This document shows, piece by piece, positions 20,205 to 31,332 of a stretch of 64,000 nt of DNA; positions within the stretch are counted from its first letter, which is position 1, and every line of letters starts with the position of its first letter. The translations under genes and the position numbers were made by a program. Where the stretch lies: positions 930,001 to 994,000 of the forward strand of contig NW_026515539.1 in the NCBI RefSeq assembly GCF_014898815.1. The letters are read 5' to 3'. The notes under the pieces were generated by a model. The model did no database searches. It was not told the DNA's origin and saw only the letters and a list, made by a program, of their open reading frames with translations. Origin of the DNA: Panonychus citri. Lineage: Eukaryota > Arthropoda > Arachnida > Trombidiformes > Tetranychidae.

Positions 20205-23200
20205 TTAAAGTCCTTCAAATGTTTGATCAACAATTGATTTTGATTGTTGTTTATAAATGGCACCGATTCCAACTGCAGGAACACTGGAAACATCTCGTCC
20301 AGCATATTTAATCTAGAATGAAGAAAATAATAATTAATTAAATGATTAATTGAAAAAACGTTTAATTTATGTCAAGGTGTTTGATAGAAGATTATTGTTT
20401 CGATTTTAATTGTTTACCTTGATTCCTAAATTGTTTTCAAATCGAGGTTTAATGTAAGTCCAAGCTCCCATGTTTCTGTGTTCCTCTTGACTCCAAACAA
20501 TATCTGCAATTAAACAAAAAAAAAGGTTTGTTGATTAATTATTTTCAAGGTGAAATTGATTCTAAATAATTAGGCTTACCTTTTATGTTTGATAATTTAC
20601 TTAATTGTTTACTAATTTGGATTGTTGGGAATGGAGATAATTCTTCAAGTCGTATGATAATAACCTTGTTTACTAATTTACGATTAACTCTCTCTTCGTC
20701 TAAAGTGTAATAATGTTTTCCCGAGCAAAAGATAATCCGTTGAGGAGATAAAGGATTACGTGGATCAGGAAGTATCGATTGGAAATGATTACCTGGTCCA
20801 AAAGTGTTTAAAGGTGAGACACAGGCAGGATGTCGTAAGAGTAGTTTAGGTGAGGCGAGTACTAGTGGTTTACGGTAATTGCGAATCATTTGACGACGAA
20901 GAAGATGAAAATATTGAGCGGGAGTAGTTACATTGGCAATGGACCAATTAACTGCATCACCAGTTAATCCAGTTTCCGATGAGTCAGACATTTGAAGGAA
21001 TCTTTCCAATCGGCAGGATGAGTGTTCAGGTCCAGCGCCATCATAACCATGAGGAAGTAAAATGGTCAGGCCACTTTGGAGAAGCCATTTAGCTTCGCCT
21101 GAGGAAACAAAAGTGTCCAAAATAATTTGGGCTCCATTGAAAAAGTCCCCAAATTGAGCTTCCCAAAGGACCATATTATTGGGTGAATCGACACTGAAAC
21201 CATATTCAAATGCAAGAACCGCTTCCTCTGAGAGTATTGAATTAGCCACTTCAAGTGAGCCCAATGGGTTACTTGTTGAAGGTGAGAGGGAGGAAGATAA
21301 ATTGTTCAATGGAATGTAAAGTTTGCCCGAAGTTTGATCAACCAACATTGCATGACGCTGAGAAAAAGTACCTCGGCCAACATCTTGACCAGAAAGACGG
21401 ACATTGATTCCCTGATAAAGTAAAGAGCCCAAGGCAAGGGTTTCACTTGTTGACCAATCAATTGAAGGCTCGTTCACTGGTGATTGTAATCGTTTCAATC
21501 TATCGGAGACCAAAACTTTTGCTAAATTAGGGTGAAGATTAAATCCTTCAGGAATGGTGACCGATTGATGTCCGACATAGGAAAGGACGTCAAGTGGAAC
21601 ACCGGTATCCCAAGTGGTAATTACATTGACTCCTGGTCGGACACATGATGACCAGACACCTTGAAGATCACCATTATCCGCCACATAAGACTCTCGACTT
21701 TTATGTGCATCATTTAAACTGTCCCAATATTTTTTACTCTCGCTTTCTTTAACCTCAGCGGGTAAATATTTGTCACTCACAGTGGTTGGCATTGTTGATG
21801 AACGTGAGTGTATCCATTTGTACATAACAGGATTGGTCATTGTTGGGTCGTCAAGCTCATTGTGGCCCCAACGACGGAAACAGGATAAATCAATAGCAAT
21901 ATCTTTACAAAAAGTTTGTCGATATTTGAGAGCTAATTTGGACACTTTAATCACATCCTCAGGACAATCGCCGTTCACATGGATACATGGAGCATCGATC
22001 ATTTTTATCACATCACTACAATAGGCCGATGATCGACCAACCACCTGACCTGGTGTAGTATAGCCAATCGAATTGTTAACAATCAAATGAAGTGATCCGT
22101 TAACGGTGAAATTAGGAGTTCCTGAGAGAGCCAACGTTTCCATGATCACCCCTTGACCTGAGAAAGCGGCATCACCATGAATTTGGATTGGTAAAATGGC
22201 CGATTCTTTGTTATCAAGACCATACGAGCCCTCTTTCCATCGCATTGCTTTAGACCGCGCTTTACCCATGACCACCGGAGAAACGGCCTCCAAATGAGAT
22301 GGATTAGGAAGCAATGAGACACTGATCTGTTTTTCTGGTGCATAGTTGAGTCTAACGGTTGTGAATAAATGTGACAAAACGTCACCAGTGGTTTTTATGT
22401 TCTCAATGGTCAGATCAAATTCTGACAGTCCCGACATTTTACGGAATTGAGTAGCAGCCGGATATTTGAGTAGTATGTCTAGAAAATTTAATCGACCTCG
22501 ATGTGGCATCCCGATGATTGCAGACCAGATTGAATATTTGTTACAAGCGGTTCGTAAAATTGTATCTAATGAGACCAACATTGCTTCCGCCCCTTCGGCT
22601 GAATAACGTTTAACTGTAGGGAATTTGGTTGCGACAAACTTGTCAAACAATTCGGACTTCATTAGTATTATGGCCATTTGTTGAGCTTCCTGTTCCGTTA
22701 AATGATTCTCATTGAGTCCAATTTTTTCCCATTCAGAGGCGAACCATTCACGTTCACCAAGATCACTAAGATGCATAAATTCAACACCAACGGTTGAACA
22801 ATAAACCGATTCAAGGGTACGAACCAAATGACCTAAAGAGCAACGGCCCAAGTTTAAATTAGTATAATCATTGGCGTTAATTTCAGTATGATGATCATCT
22901 TGATATTGTTCAATAAAACGACGCAGCAACTCAGTAGACGAGTGATTAGGTTCTGAAGGCGATGATGGGCCTAACGGGTTAGTTGCCGCCAATAAGTGAC
23001 CTTTAGCTCTAAATTCATCAACGACAAGTGTAAGATAAGAAGTTGATTGTTCATTAGTTACAATCCGTTTGATTAGCATCTCGGTCGCAGCTCGATCTTT
23101 GTCAAATGGTTTAACGCCGAAAACATCTTTAGTTTGGTAAAAACGATATCCACTAATAACATGATTAAAAGATGAACGATTAACTCGTCCAATTAGTCCA

Positions 23201-23253
23201 AGATTCATTCTAATCCGATTCAAACAATTACCAGGCCTTGGAATTGGAATCAT
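20205..23253 (-). CDS. DHTKD1: 2-oxoadipate dehydrogenase E1 component DHTKD1, mitochondrial
   Basis: Exons (minus strand): 23253-20580 (phase 1), 20503-20418, 20312-20205; introns 76 and 105 nt; 955 aa. The Arg-rich, Asp-poor first 40 residues fit a mitochondrial presequence. The thiamine-diphosphate E1 fold is clear: GMPHRGRLN (248-256), LLPNPSHLEAVSPV (314-327), GDAAFSGQG (360-368), IVNNSIGYTTPG (391-402), RRWGHNELDDP (460-470), and in the C-terminal half LSGQDVGRGTFSQRHA and LLPHGYDGAGPEHSS. Motifs such as RKMSGLSEF and QQSKSIVDQTF favour DHTKD1 over OGDH. The enzyme decarboxylates 2-oxoadipate in lysine and tryptophan breakdown, handing the glutaryl group to the shared E2/E3. Introns lie only at the 3' end. 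Confidence 0.97.
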
Positions 23254-25142
23254 CGTCTGTGTATAGATTTTACTTGTTTAGACAAAGAACAAAGATTAAT
23301 CAAATTCAATCCAATTACTGTTGGTAAAGAAGAGATAAAATAATCAGAGATAATTATTGATTATCTCTGTTAGTTAAATGGAAACAGCAACAATTATCTA
23401 TCTACAGAATCAATTATCTTCACCAATGGAGTATAACATATGATTTCTTTTCTTCCTTTAAATGTGAGGTCAAGTTCATTTGATTCTGATTGTTTCAGAA
23501 TCTTTGTTTCCTTTCAATTAACAATTGATGATGATGTTGATTGTCTTTGGTATTAAAAGATAACACTTGATGGTTGGCCTTTTGATGTTATTGTTGTTAT
23601 GATGGTCTCCTGGCTTTAATTGTTTCGCTGGTAGATTAATGGCTCTGTAAATAATTTAAGCTATGTACCTAATTGGTTGATAGTACAAGTTGATTTACTA
23701 ATTGTTGTGATTGGAATAAGGAACACACATAAAGGTACACAGAGATGAAAAAGAAATAAATAAAAAGATTCCACAAGTATGAGAGAGAAACCTTGACGAT
23801 AGGAAAACGTATTCTTTTCAATATGTTGAGAGAAACACATCACATGGATTTATCAGCTCACTTTTTTCTTCTTCTTCCTCATTATCGGTTTTTTTTTCTT
23901 GGTGATTATTATCAAGTGAAAGATAGAAACACTTGAATTTTGTAGTATCATGACAATCAACTAAACGGGAGACAACGACAACCAATTTATATTATCTTTG
24001 GCGATAGAAAATCTCAACCAGAAAACCAGAAAATAATCAGCAACGGGAAGATTTTAGTAAAGAAAATTTTGTAATTGTTCAGTTTCCATGGATAAATTTC
24101 AATGAAAAGATTTCAATTCAAGTGAAAATTAATCAAAATATCCAATTAAACATGAAATTATCAATAGACAACTGTGGTAACCGAACCATGGGTTAAGTGT
24201 ATCCATGGGATCCACTAATTGGAGTTTTTGTTGATTGGGAACAATTAGAAGACAGATTATTATCCATAATTGTCGAAGATTAATAAACAGAATTAACTGG
24301 AAGTAAATTGGCAATTTTAAGAGAAAAGAGAATAGAACAGAACAAAAATATTCTTTTCTCTTCCAAAGACCAAAGGGAGAGAGAAAAAGAGAGAAGAGCA
24401 AATGTTTACATTCTAAACAGATGATTCGTTTTCTCTTCTCCATGTTGGTCTACATTTTTCTCTCTCTTTTTTCCCATTTTTCTTCTTTTATTTCTCTGGT
24501 TAGAATTTACAATTTCCATTAATTCCAATCAATCATTTCTCTCAATGATTGTCATTCATTAACTTGTTCATGTGCAACAATTAAAACCTGACGTGTTATA
24601 ATCAACCGGTTAATTGGAAATACAAAAAAATGGTTACATTGAAATTCAACCAATACAACAGCCTAATGGAGACAATGGTGGATAAGCTTTTTTATTATTG
24701 TTAATCGAGTGTTTAATTTTACTCAATTTATGTTCAATAATTAAAAGTTTATTAGTAGTATTGGTTTGGTTTTAGCTTCTTTTGATCCAACAATCAACCG
24801 AATTGGTAATTTACCTAAGATCCCTGAAGCTGAATAACAAATACATTGATTTTCATTGATGTTTTTTTCTGATTACATTTGTATCAAGAGTAAGTAATTT
24901 ACTATTTTTGTCTAATTATTCATTGCTTATTGATTTATGATCAATTATTGTCAATGGTTAACTGTCATTTCTGTTTTTGTCTAATTCTCTTACTTTTCTT
25001 TTGTCTCTCTTTCCATTCAGATCTCTTTCTCTTCCATGAGTTTTCATGTCAACAATTCAATCAATATTATAATTTATTGTGATGTGTATTTAGCTTCCTT
25101 GTCTAATTGTCCTTTGAAAGTTAGTATATTATCTTGAAAATC
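23254..25142. promoter_or_regulatory. Divergent intergenic region DHTKD1 / DGKE
   Basis: 1.9 kb containing both promoters and possibly 5' UTR exons. No ORF worth calling; AT-rich with scattered short purine tracts (e.g. around 24360-24400). No clear TATA or CpG motif identified. Confidence 0.6.
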
Positions 25143-26918
25143 ATGGGATTATTTGGACATCATTTCCGTCGGAGATCATTTCTCAAAAGTATTTGTTCAT
25201 CGGTTAAATTAATGTTCATATCAACGGTTATTGAATCGGTTTCATCAACTTCTGAAGGTGTTCCTGGTGATGAATTATCTCAGTATTATTATCATTCCCT
25301 TGGATATGATTTAATGGTTTATGGAAGTGTAACATTATCCTTCTTCTTAGCATGGAAATTATTGAAAATTTATCGAGAATCAATAACAATTCCAGTCTAT
25401 GATGCATCAAAGGGCCACCATTGGGTCTCTTTCCAACTTCCCCCTGTCATGGTTTCCAGTGTTGTCTTTTGTAATGTTTGTAAAGGTCTAATTGTTGATG
25501 GGCTTTATTGTGATTATTGTGGCATTTGTGCTGACAGTTCTTGTCATCATTCAGCTGACACCCAAATTCCTTGTAAATTATCCTCAGTTGGCCTGACAGA
25601 ATCACCCGCTTTTCACAGACATCATTGGGTTCAAGGGAATATATCACCTCATTCCACTTGTACAGTTTGTGGAGATGATATTGGAGAGGAAGAAGATTCT
25701 CTGAAAGATTATCGATGCTGTTGGTGCCAGCGAACAGTTCATGAGGCTACTTCTTGTTTCTCTCAAATAGCTGAGACTCGATGTGATTCTGGCAAATATG
25801 CTTCATATATCATACCCCCTGAATCGATTAAATGTCAATCTGTTCGTTGGTATCGAGGAAGAAGTCGAAATTCTCGAGTAGTTTGCTCAATTGATCCAAT
25901 TAGACCCTTTGAAAATTGGCGGCCATTAATAGTCATCGGTAATCGTAAAAGTGGAAACAATGATGGAGTCAAAATTTTACGCGCTTTCCGTTACATTCTC
26001 AATGGGTGTCAGGTTATCGATTTAGATGATGAACCACCCGAACAAGGTTTATATTGGTGTAAAGTGTTGTCCAAAAGTCATCCCGATGTTGTACCAATCA
26101 TCCTTGCCGCTGGTGGTGATGGTACAATTGCTTGGATCTTGCAAACAATTGACAAACTTCAACCAAATCCAATGCCAATGATTGGCATTATCCCGCTTGG
26201 AACTGGAAATGATTTATCTCAAGTTCTTGGATGGGGAGCAAGTTTCAACTCAGAATCACCACTACGTCAAATAATGGACTGTCTGGAAAGGTCACAATGT
26301 GTCATGTTGGATCGTTGGTCAGTAAAAATATCACCATCGAGGTTTGGTCTCTCCTTTGCCTACCGAAGTCTAGTTATGAACAATTATCTGTCCATTGGAG
26401 TTGACGCTTTGGTAGCATTGAATTTCCATCAAACTCGAGAATCAAAATTTTACTCATGGTTCGGCAGCCGATTGTTCAATAAATTTTTATACTTCAGCTA
26501 TGGAACCAAAGATATTCTGGAACGTAAATGTAACCAATTAGAGGGTAAAATTCACCTGGAACTGGATGGAATCGTCCAGGACTTGCCAGAATTGGAATCA
26601 ATTGTCCTTTTAAATATTTCTAGTTGGGGTGGAGGTAAAGATATTTGGTCGATCGGTCGAAATGCTGAAAGCACTTTTCCAGAGCAATCTATTGACGATC
26701 AACTTATCGAAGTGGTTGGGATCACATCGTCTTTCCATATCGCCCAAATGATGGTCGGTCTTTCTGAACCTTATCGAATTGGTCGAGCTAAATCAGTGAG
26801 AATTAAAATCTTCGATCAACTTCCGATGCAAGTTGATGGCGAACCTTGGATTCAACATCCATGTACAATTAAACTCGATTGGTACAATCAAGCCAAAATG
26901 TTGAAAGTAATTCGATAG
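25143..26918 (+). CDS. DGKE: Diacylglycerol kinase epsilon, intronless
   Basis: 591 aa in a single exon. I chose the ATG at 25143; the frame before it has only a TTG three codons earlier. N-terminal hydrophobic segment (about 55-77) as in DGK epsilon. Two C1 zinc-finger domains (His/Cys patterns at about 92-144 and 159-214). DAGK catalytic domain with GGDGTIAWIL (about 324-333) and PLGTGNDLSQVLGWG (about 351-365), and an accessory domain with MNNYLSIGVDALVALNFH, YGTKD and PMQVDGEPW. No EF hands, PH or ankyrin, fitting the type III epsilon class. The enzyme phosphorylates diacylglycerol to phosphatidic acid at membranes, and animal DGKE prefers arachidonoyl species. Usual vertebrate length is about 567 aa. 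The vertebrate gene has many introns; here there are none. Confidence 0.96.
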   Translation: MGLFGHHFRRRSFLKSICSSVKLMFISTVIESVSSTSEGVPGDELSQYYYHSLGYDLMVYGSVTLSFFLAWKLLKIYRESITIPVYDASKGHHWVSFQLPPVMVSSVVFCNVCKGLIVDGLYCDYCGICADSSCHHSADTQIPCKLSSVGLTESPAFHRHHWVQGNISPHSTCTVCGDDIGEEEDSLKDYRCCWCQRTVHEATSCFSQIAETRCDSGKYASYIIPPESIKCQSVRWYRGRSRNSRVVCSIDPIRPFENWRPLIVIGNRKSGNNDGVKILRAFRYILNGCQVIDLDDEPPEQGLYWCKVLSKSHPDVVPIILAAGGDGTIAWILQTIDKLQPNPMPMIGIIPLGTGNDLSQVLGWGASFNSESPLRQIMDCLERSQCVMLDRWSVKISPSRFGLSFAYRSLVMNNYLSIGVDALVALNFHQTRESKFYSWFGSRLFNKFLYFSYGTKDILERKCNQLEGKIHLELDGIVQDLPELESIVLLNISSWGGGKDIWSIGRNAESTFPEQSIDDQLIEVVGITSSFHIAQMMVGLSEPYRIGRAKSVRIKIFDQLPMQVDGEPWIQHPCTIKLDWYNQAKMLKVIR

Positions 26919-27519
26919 AATCAATTCTCATTAGTTGACTTCCCTAATCATCAAATTGTAAATTATTTTTACCAAATCACAAATTGTTTCTAATTTAAAA
27001 ATCTCAATCCTCGAATCCTCTTGTGTGCAGAATTGTACAAATTGTTAGATTAATTTTAATTGTTGACTCACTTAATTGAATTCCCTCAATTTTGGTTCTT
27101 AATTATGATTCTGTTTTCAAAAACAAAAAATGAACCTTTAAATGTCCAACAATCCAACTCATCTGTTTACACAATCATCATTGTTGATTAATCTTGAGAT
27201 TAATCATTTTATTTTGACACAATTTAACCAGGATTTAAATTGTCTTCCACCCTGAGAATATAACAATCAATTGTAATTAAAAGTTTAAAGGGAAAACTCA
27301 AACCCAAGCAAAGTATCAAAATCAGAATCAAATCAGGCAAACCAAATAAAAAGATTTAATTAAACAAACACTTAATTTGGAGACATTTAGATTACAAATT
27401 ACAAGCTTTATTAATTGTTCCATTAATCTAATCACAATTAACGTTGATTGAAGGAGAATATGGGAAAAGCTTTCGCTTTAATTAGAGAAATTAGTTTTTT
27501 TCTTCTTTGTTCAGACGCA

Positions 27520-27535
27520 GTCGCCATCTATCGGT
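27520..27535 (-). promoter_or_regulatory. CTCF-like motif, copy 1 (downstream of TGIF)
   Basis: On the minus strand ACCGATAGATGGCGAC. It matches CCASYAGRKGGCRS at about 11 of 14 positions. An identical 16-mer lies at 30129-30144. Confidence 0.45.
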
Positions 27536-27555
27536 TTATAGAGAAAAAATTAAAT

Positions 27556-27561
27556 TTTATT
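27556..27561 (-). terminator. Poly(A) signal of TGIF
   Basis: AATAAA on the minus strand, 125 bases past the TGIF stop codon (27686-27688). Confidence 0.5.
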
Positions 27562-27685
27562 GAAAGTTTTTTTTGATTTAAAGTAATCAAACTTGTCAGA
27601 GAAATTTTGATTTATCTGTTATATATGTTATTTTTTTGTTTGTTTGTTGATGCTTTTATAAACTAAATCAATATTGTCAATTACT

Positions 27686-29892
27686 TCATCTAACCAGCAT
27701 TGATTGTTTTTCTAATTCATTACAAGCTGCTTGAGCAAGAATCCGAAGGCAACAGAAAGGGTCATCGTTAACTGGAGTGAAGTCATTAGATGAAAAATAT
27801 GTAATTGTTGTGTTGATGGGTGTAAATGTTGATGAAGATGAAAGTTGGTAATGATGTGATGGTGATGATGATGATGGTGGCGGTGTAAATGTGTGTGATG
27901 GTGGAATTGGTGACAATGATAATGATGTTAATGAAGATGATGAAGATGTTGATAGTGAACTTAATGAATATAAAGGTGATAAAGGTGCTGATGAAGGTAA
28001 AGAGGTAAATCCGCTGGCGATTGTACTAATTGCGGATGAAGATGAGTCTGATGAAACGATACCTGAATCAGCGCGACAAACATTGACAGGAGGAGGGATT
28101 ACAGGCAAGTCGATTACATGACAATTTGATTGTCGGTCATTTTGAGTCAACCATGAGGCAACGGCTTTGGTTTTGTTGGGTGGACTACATGATAATTGAA
28201 GGGAAGCTCGAGAGAGACTGTCTAAAGGTGATGAGGTTGTGGTAATTGTTGTTGTCGATAATGAATCTTCCTCTAAATTTGATTCTTTTACAGATTTAAG
28301 AAGTTCTTGTTCATGATTGCGCCTCCATCGTTGAGACAATTTAATTGGTTGAGCTTCTAATTATAACAAAAAAGGAAAAAATAAAGAGAAAATACAGAAA
28401 AATAAAGAGAAAAGAAAATTAGAATCAACAGAAAAAAAACATGAAAAAGGTCAAAAAAAGAAATGAGAAAAAATTGTCCGAACAGAGATTTTCACACTTT
28501 CTTATTAGATTGTCATTAGAAAATATTCACTGTGACTCATTAAAAATGAACTCTATTATAGCGAAAAAAATTTCGGTCAATTGACAAGCATAATATGATT
28601 GGAATATGATTAGAAAAGAGTCTAATTAAATAATGATAATCCTTTATGGAAATATAAACAACTGTGAAAACGGAGAGTAATTTAGACTAAAAGTCTGACA
28701 GTTAAATTCGATTATTATTATGATTAGAGAAAATCAAACGACTCTATCCAACTAATTTCTCATTAGAAATAAAATCAAGAGCCAAACAAAAATGTTTGGC
28801 AAGAATAAATTGTCGGTCTTTTAAAATCTTCAATTGTCTGAAAAAATCAGAAGACCTTTAGAAGAAGAGGAGAAAAAAATGGATAATGTGACATAACTGT
28901 TCAAATATAATGTAATTGTCTAGGGGTGAAAATCACAGGGAAATCAACTAGTATCCATGGAAGTAGAACAATTAAAAAAAAGAATAAAAAATAAAAGTTG
29001 AAAGTTGAAATTTAAAAATGTTTTCAAGATTCAAGCAATATATTGATAGAATTGTGTATTTAATAGGCTCTCTTACCATTCCAAGAAGAGTTACCACTTG
29101 ATGATGAGGACGATGGTGTGGGACTAATTGAACTTGTAAAGGTTAAGGTGGATGAGGAAGTACTTTCAATACTATCATCGGAATAAACATCTATGTCACT
29201 CTCAGTGTCTTCATTGCACTCGCTGTAATTAAGAAAAAAAAGAAAAAAAAAGTTTAATGATTAAAGTTGATTGTTGTTGTCATAAATACACACATTGATG
29301 TACAACAAAAAAGACACACACAAACACTATGTGTCATAAATGTGATCATGATTAATAGAAACAGTCTGGTAAGAGCGAGACTCTCACACAGATGCGAGAC
29401 TTAGGATATCTATTAAATTCATGAGAGAATTAGGAAAACAAGTAAGAACCAGAGAGAGAAAGAGAGAGAGAGAGATGAAAAAGAGAAGGTAAGAGGAGAG
29501 TATCAATGAAATAATACATACGTCATATTAACGTTCTCTTCGGTAACATTGTTAGAAATGTAAGCAAAATTTTCGTCAGATGAAGATGAATTTGAACCGT
29601 GCAAAAAAGAGTCCGATGAATGATTTGATTGACGTCGAGTTGAACTTTTCCGAGTAATTGTGTACATAAGAGGATCATTTCCTTCTTTACGAATCATTTC
29701 AGGTAAGATACGTCGACGAGCATTGATAAACCAATTACAAACTTGAAGAACGGTAAGATTGGCAGCTTGGGAAAGGTGAAGTTTTTCTTGATCAGAAGGA
29801 TAAGCATTATAACGATGATCATATAACCAAATCCTTAGAATATGAACAGATTCCTTTGGTAAATTTCCGCGCCTTTTACGGCTAACTTTCAT
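27686..29892 (-). CDS. TGIF: TGIF-class TALE homeodomain transcription factor
   Basis: Exons (minus strand): 29892-29522, 29222-29077, 28356-27686; introns 299 and 720 nt; 395 aa. The homeodomain is at residues about 5-66: RKRRGNLPKESVHILR in helix 1, the TALE three-residue insert around YNAYPS, and recognition helix VCNWFINARRR with Ile at the TALE position 50. The following LPEMIRKEGNDP is typical of TGIF (Drosophila achintya/vismay) rather than Meis, Pknox or Irx. The rest is Ser/Thr/Pro-rich, as in TGIF repressor domains; the end DPFCCLRILAQAACNELEKQ is a helical C-terminal segment. TGIF proteins bind TGTCA sites and repress retinoid and TGF-beta/SMAD targets; in flies they act in spermatogenesis. 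The ATG at 29892 is the first in frame after an upstream stop; an additional upstream exon is possible. It faces the 34 kb desert. Confidence 0.94.
29455..29475. repeat. (GA)n tract in TGIF intron 1
   Basis: Short GA run within the 299-nt intron near the donor of exon 1. Confidence 0.8.
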
Positions 29893-30050
29893 TTTGGTAA
29901 AATGTGATTGATTCCCACAATTAAGATGTTCACTTTTATTAACAGATATTTGTTGAAGTAATTATGAAGATTAAGACCACAAGGAAAAATAGAAATCGAA
30001 AAACAGAAAATAAAGAAAATTAGTAACACGAATTGAAGCAAACACTTAGA

Positions 30051-30069
30051 GTCACTCTAAAAGAGTGAC
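30051..30069. promoter_or_regulatory. Perfect inverted repeat near the TGIF start site
   Basis: GTCACTCT AAA AGAGTGAC: 8-bp perfect arms with a three-base centre, about 160-180 bases upstream of the TGIF ATG, close to the start predicted from the TATA box. The TGAC/GTCA halves resemble the TGIF/TALE half-site TGACA. Confidence 0.5.
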
Positions 30070-30085
30070 AAGAATCTTCTCAGAT

Positions 30086-30092
30086 CTTTATA
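30086..30092 (-). promoter_or_regulatory. TATA box of TGIF
   Basis: TATAAAG on the minus strand about 195 bases before the TGIF ATG, predicting a start near 30060. Confidence 0.45.
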
Positions 30093-30128
30093 GAGAGAAG
30101 CAGATTAGAAAAAAAAAGAAAATTTTAT

Positions 30129-30144
30129 GTCGCCATCTATCGGT
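30129..30144 (-). promoter_or_regulatory. CTCF-like motif, copy 2 (upstream of TGIF)
   Basis: The same 16-mer as 27520-27535, in the same orientation, immediately beyond the putative promoter. With copy 1 it brackets the gene. Confidence 0.45.
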
Positions 30145-30398
30145 GTGACTATTCAACTGCAACAGGTGCGCCTTTTTTCAAGTTTTTCTCTTTTGTTTCT
30201 CTCATTAAGTCAACTGATTGTTTACAGTTTGTTTTCATTTTTCTCATCGTTTTAATTGTAGAATTAAATTTAATTGTTAGATGTCTTTTTCGATTATCAG
30301 TGTCCTGCATTCTTCAGATCGGTGAAAGTTGTTGGAATATATGAAAAAGATGAACGAAGGAGGAAGAACAAGATTGGAGAAGAGTCTGAAGGGTGGAA

Positions 30399-30419
30399 GA
30401 GAGAGAGAGAGAGAGAGAG
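30399..30419. repeat. (GA)n tract
   Basis: Pure GA run, about 20 bases, 500 bases upstream of TGIF. Confidence 0.95.
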
Positions 30420-30533
30420 TGGAGACTCTTGTAGTGGGTACTTAACATGAATCCCAAATCTGATATTCTTCAAAATGTTCTTAACTCTCAAAGTCGTAAT
30501 TATTAAATTAATATACTAATTTGGAGATTAACT

Positions 30534-30534
<1 letters not shown>

Positions 30535-30584
<50 letters not shown>
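30535..30584. repeat. (GA)n tract
   Basis: About 50 bases of pure GA. Confidence 0.97.
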
Positions 30585-30588
<4 letters not shown>

Positions 30589-30841
30589 ACGAGAAGTAAA
30601 ACCCAGACCCCGAATCAGCAATTTTTTCACTTTCTCATCTCAATTGTTTTAATCAATTCCCTCTTAGGATAAACCTGGATTACGGCGACAGAGGAAAAGA
30701 GATACAAGGAAACAACAGCCTCATCTTCACATCGACTATGGAGTTGAAAATGGTTCAAGATCTACAATTATGATAACAATCAAGGAGAAAATTATGATTA
30801 CGAATGTAACCTAATCTCTTTCTGAAACATGGAATCAAAGT

Positions 30842-30868
30842 TTTTTCTTCTTCTTCTTCTTCTTCTTC
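30842..30868. repeat. (TTC)n tract
   Basis: Run of TTC trinucleotides, plus-strand pyrimidine. Confidence 0.93.
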
Positions 30869-31251
30869 TCTACCTGATAGATTGAGAGGGTAAGTGATAG
30901 TGGCCTGGAAAACCTTGTTCATCTTAAAATTGTGTAAGTTTCAAGTTAAACAATTAAGAAAAAGATGATGATGAGAGATGAGAGACGAACAAAAAAAAAT
31001 GTTGATGCAGCTCAAAAAAAAAAGAAATAATTACTTTGATTTTTTTCGTCATCTTCATCTTTACCTTTCAGTTACTCCATTCATCATGTACACACTATTA
31101 TCGTCACCACCACCTCATCATCATCATCTTCATCTTCATCTCTAATTCTCATCCTTGTCTTTCAAGATGATCATCAAGAGGCCTCTGGATGTTATATGTG
31201 TTCAAGATACTTACAATATTTTGTTTCATTTGAGCAAAAGTTTGCTAATTT

Positions 31252-31254
<3 letters not shown>

Positions 31255-31288
<34 letters not shown>
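31255..31288. repeat. (CT)n tract
   Basis: About 34 bases of pure CT. Confidence 0.96.
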
Positions 31289-31290
<2 letters not shown>

Positions 31291-31301
31291 AGATGGTTAT
31301 A

Positions 31302-31332
31302 ATTATTATCATGATTTTATCATGATAATAAT
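31302..31332. repeat. Inverted repeat, 13-bp arms
   Basis: ATTATTATCATGA / TCATGATAATAAT with a TTTTA loop, perfect. Made from ATC/GAT-type words. Confidence 0.8.

Larger units (their letters stand above)
26919..27685. other. Convergent intergenic region DGKE / TGIF
   Basis: 767 bases. DGKE may use AATAAA at 27345-27350. TGIF may use the minus-strand AATAAA at 27556-27561. A CTCF-like motif is at 27520-27535. Otherwise AT-rich. Confidence 0.7.

Noticed and set aside
23661..24443. Two minus-strand frames of 60 and 104 aa between DHTKD1 and DGKE
   Set aside because: No recognisable domain, low complexity, no splice or promoter support.
27891..28121. Asp/Glu-rich plus-strand frame opposite TGIF exon 3
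   Set aside because: Antisense of the Ser-rich TGIF coding repeat.
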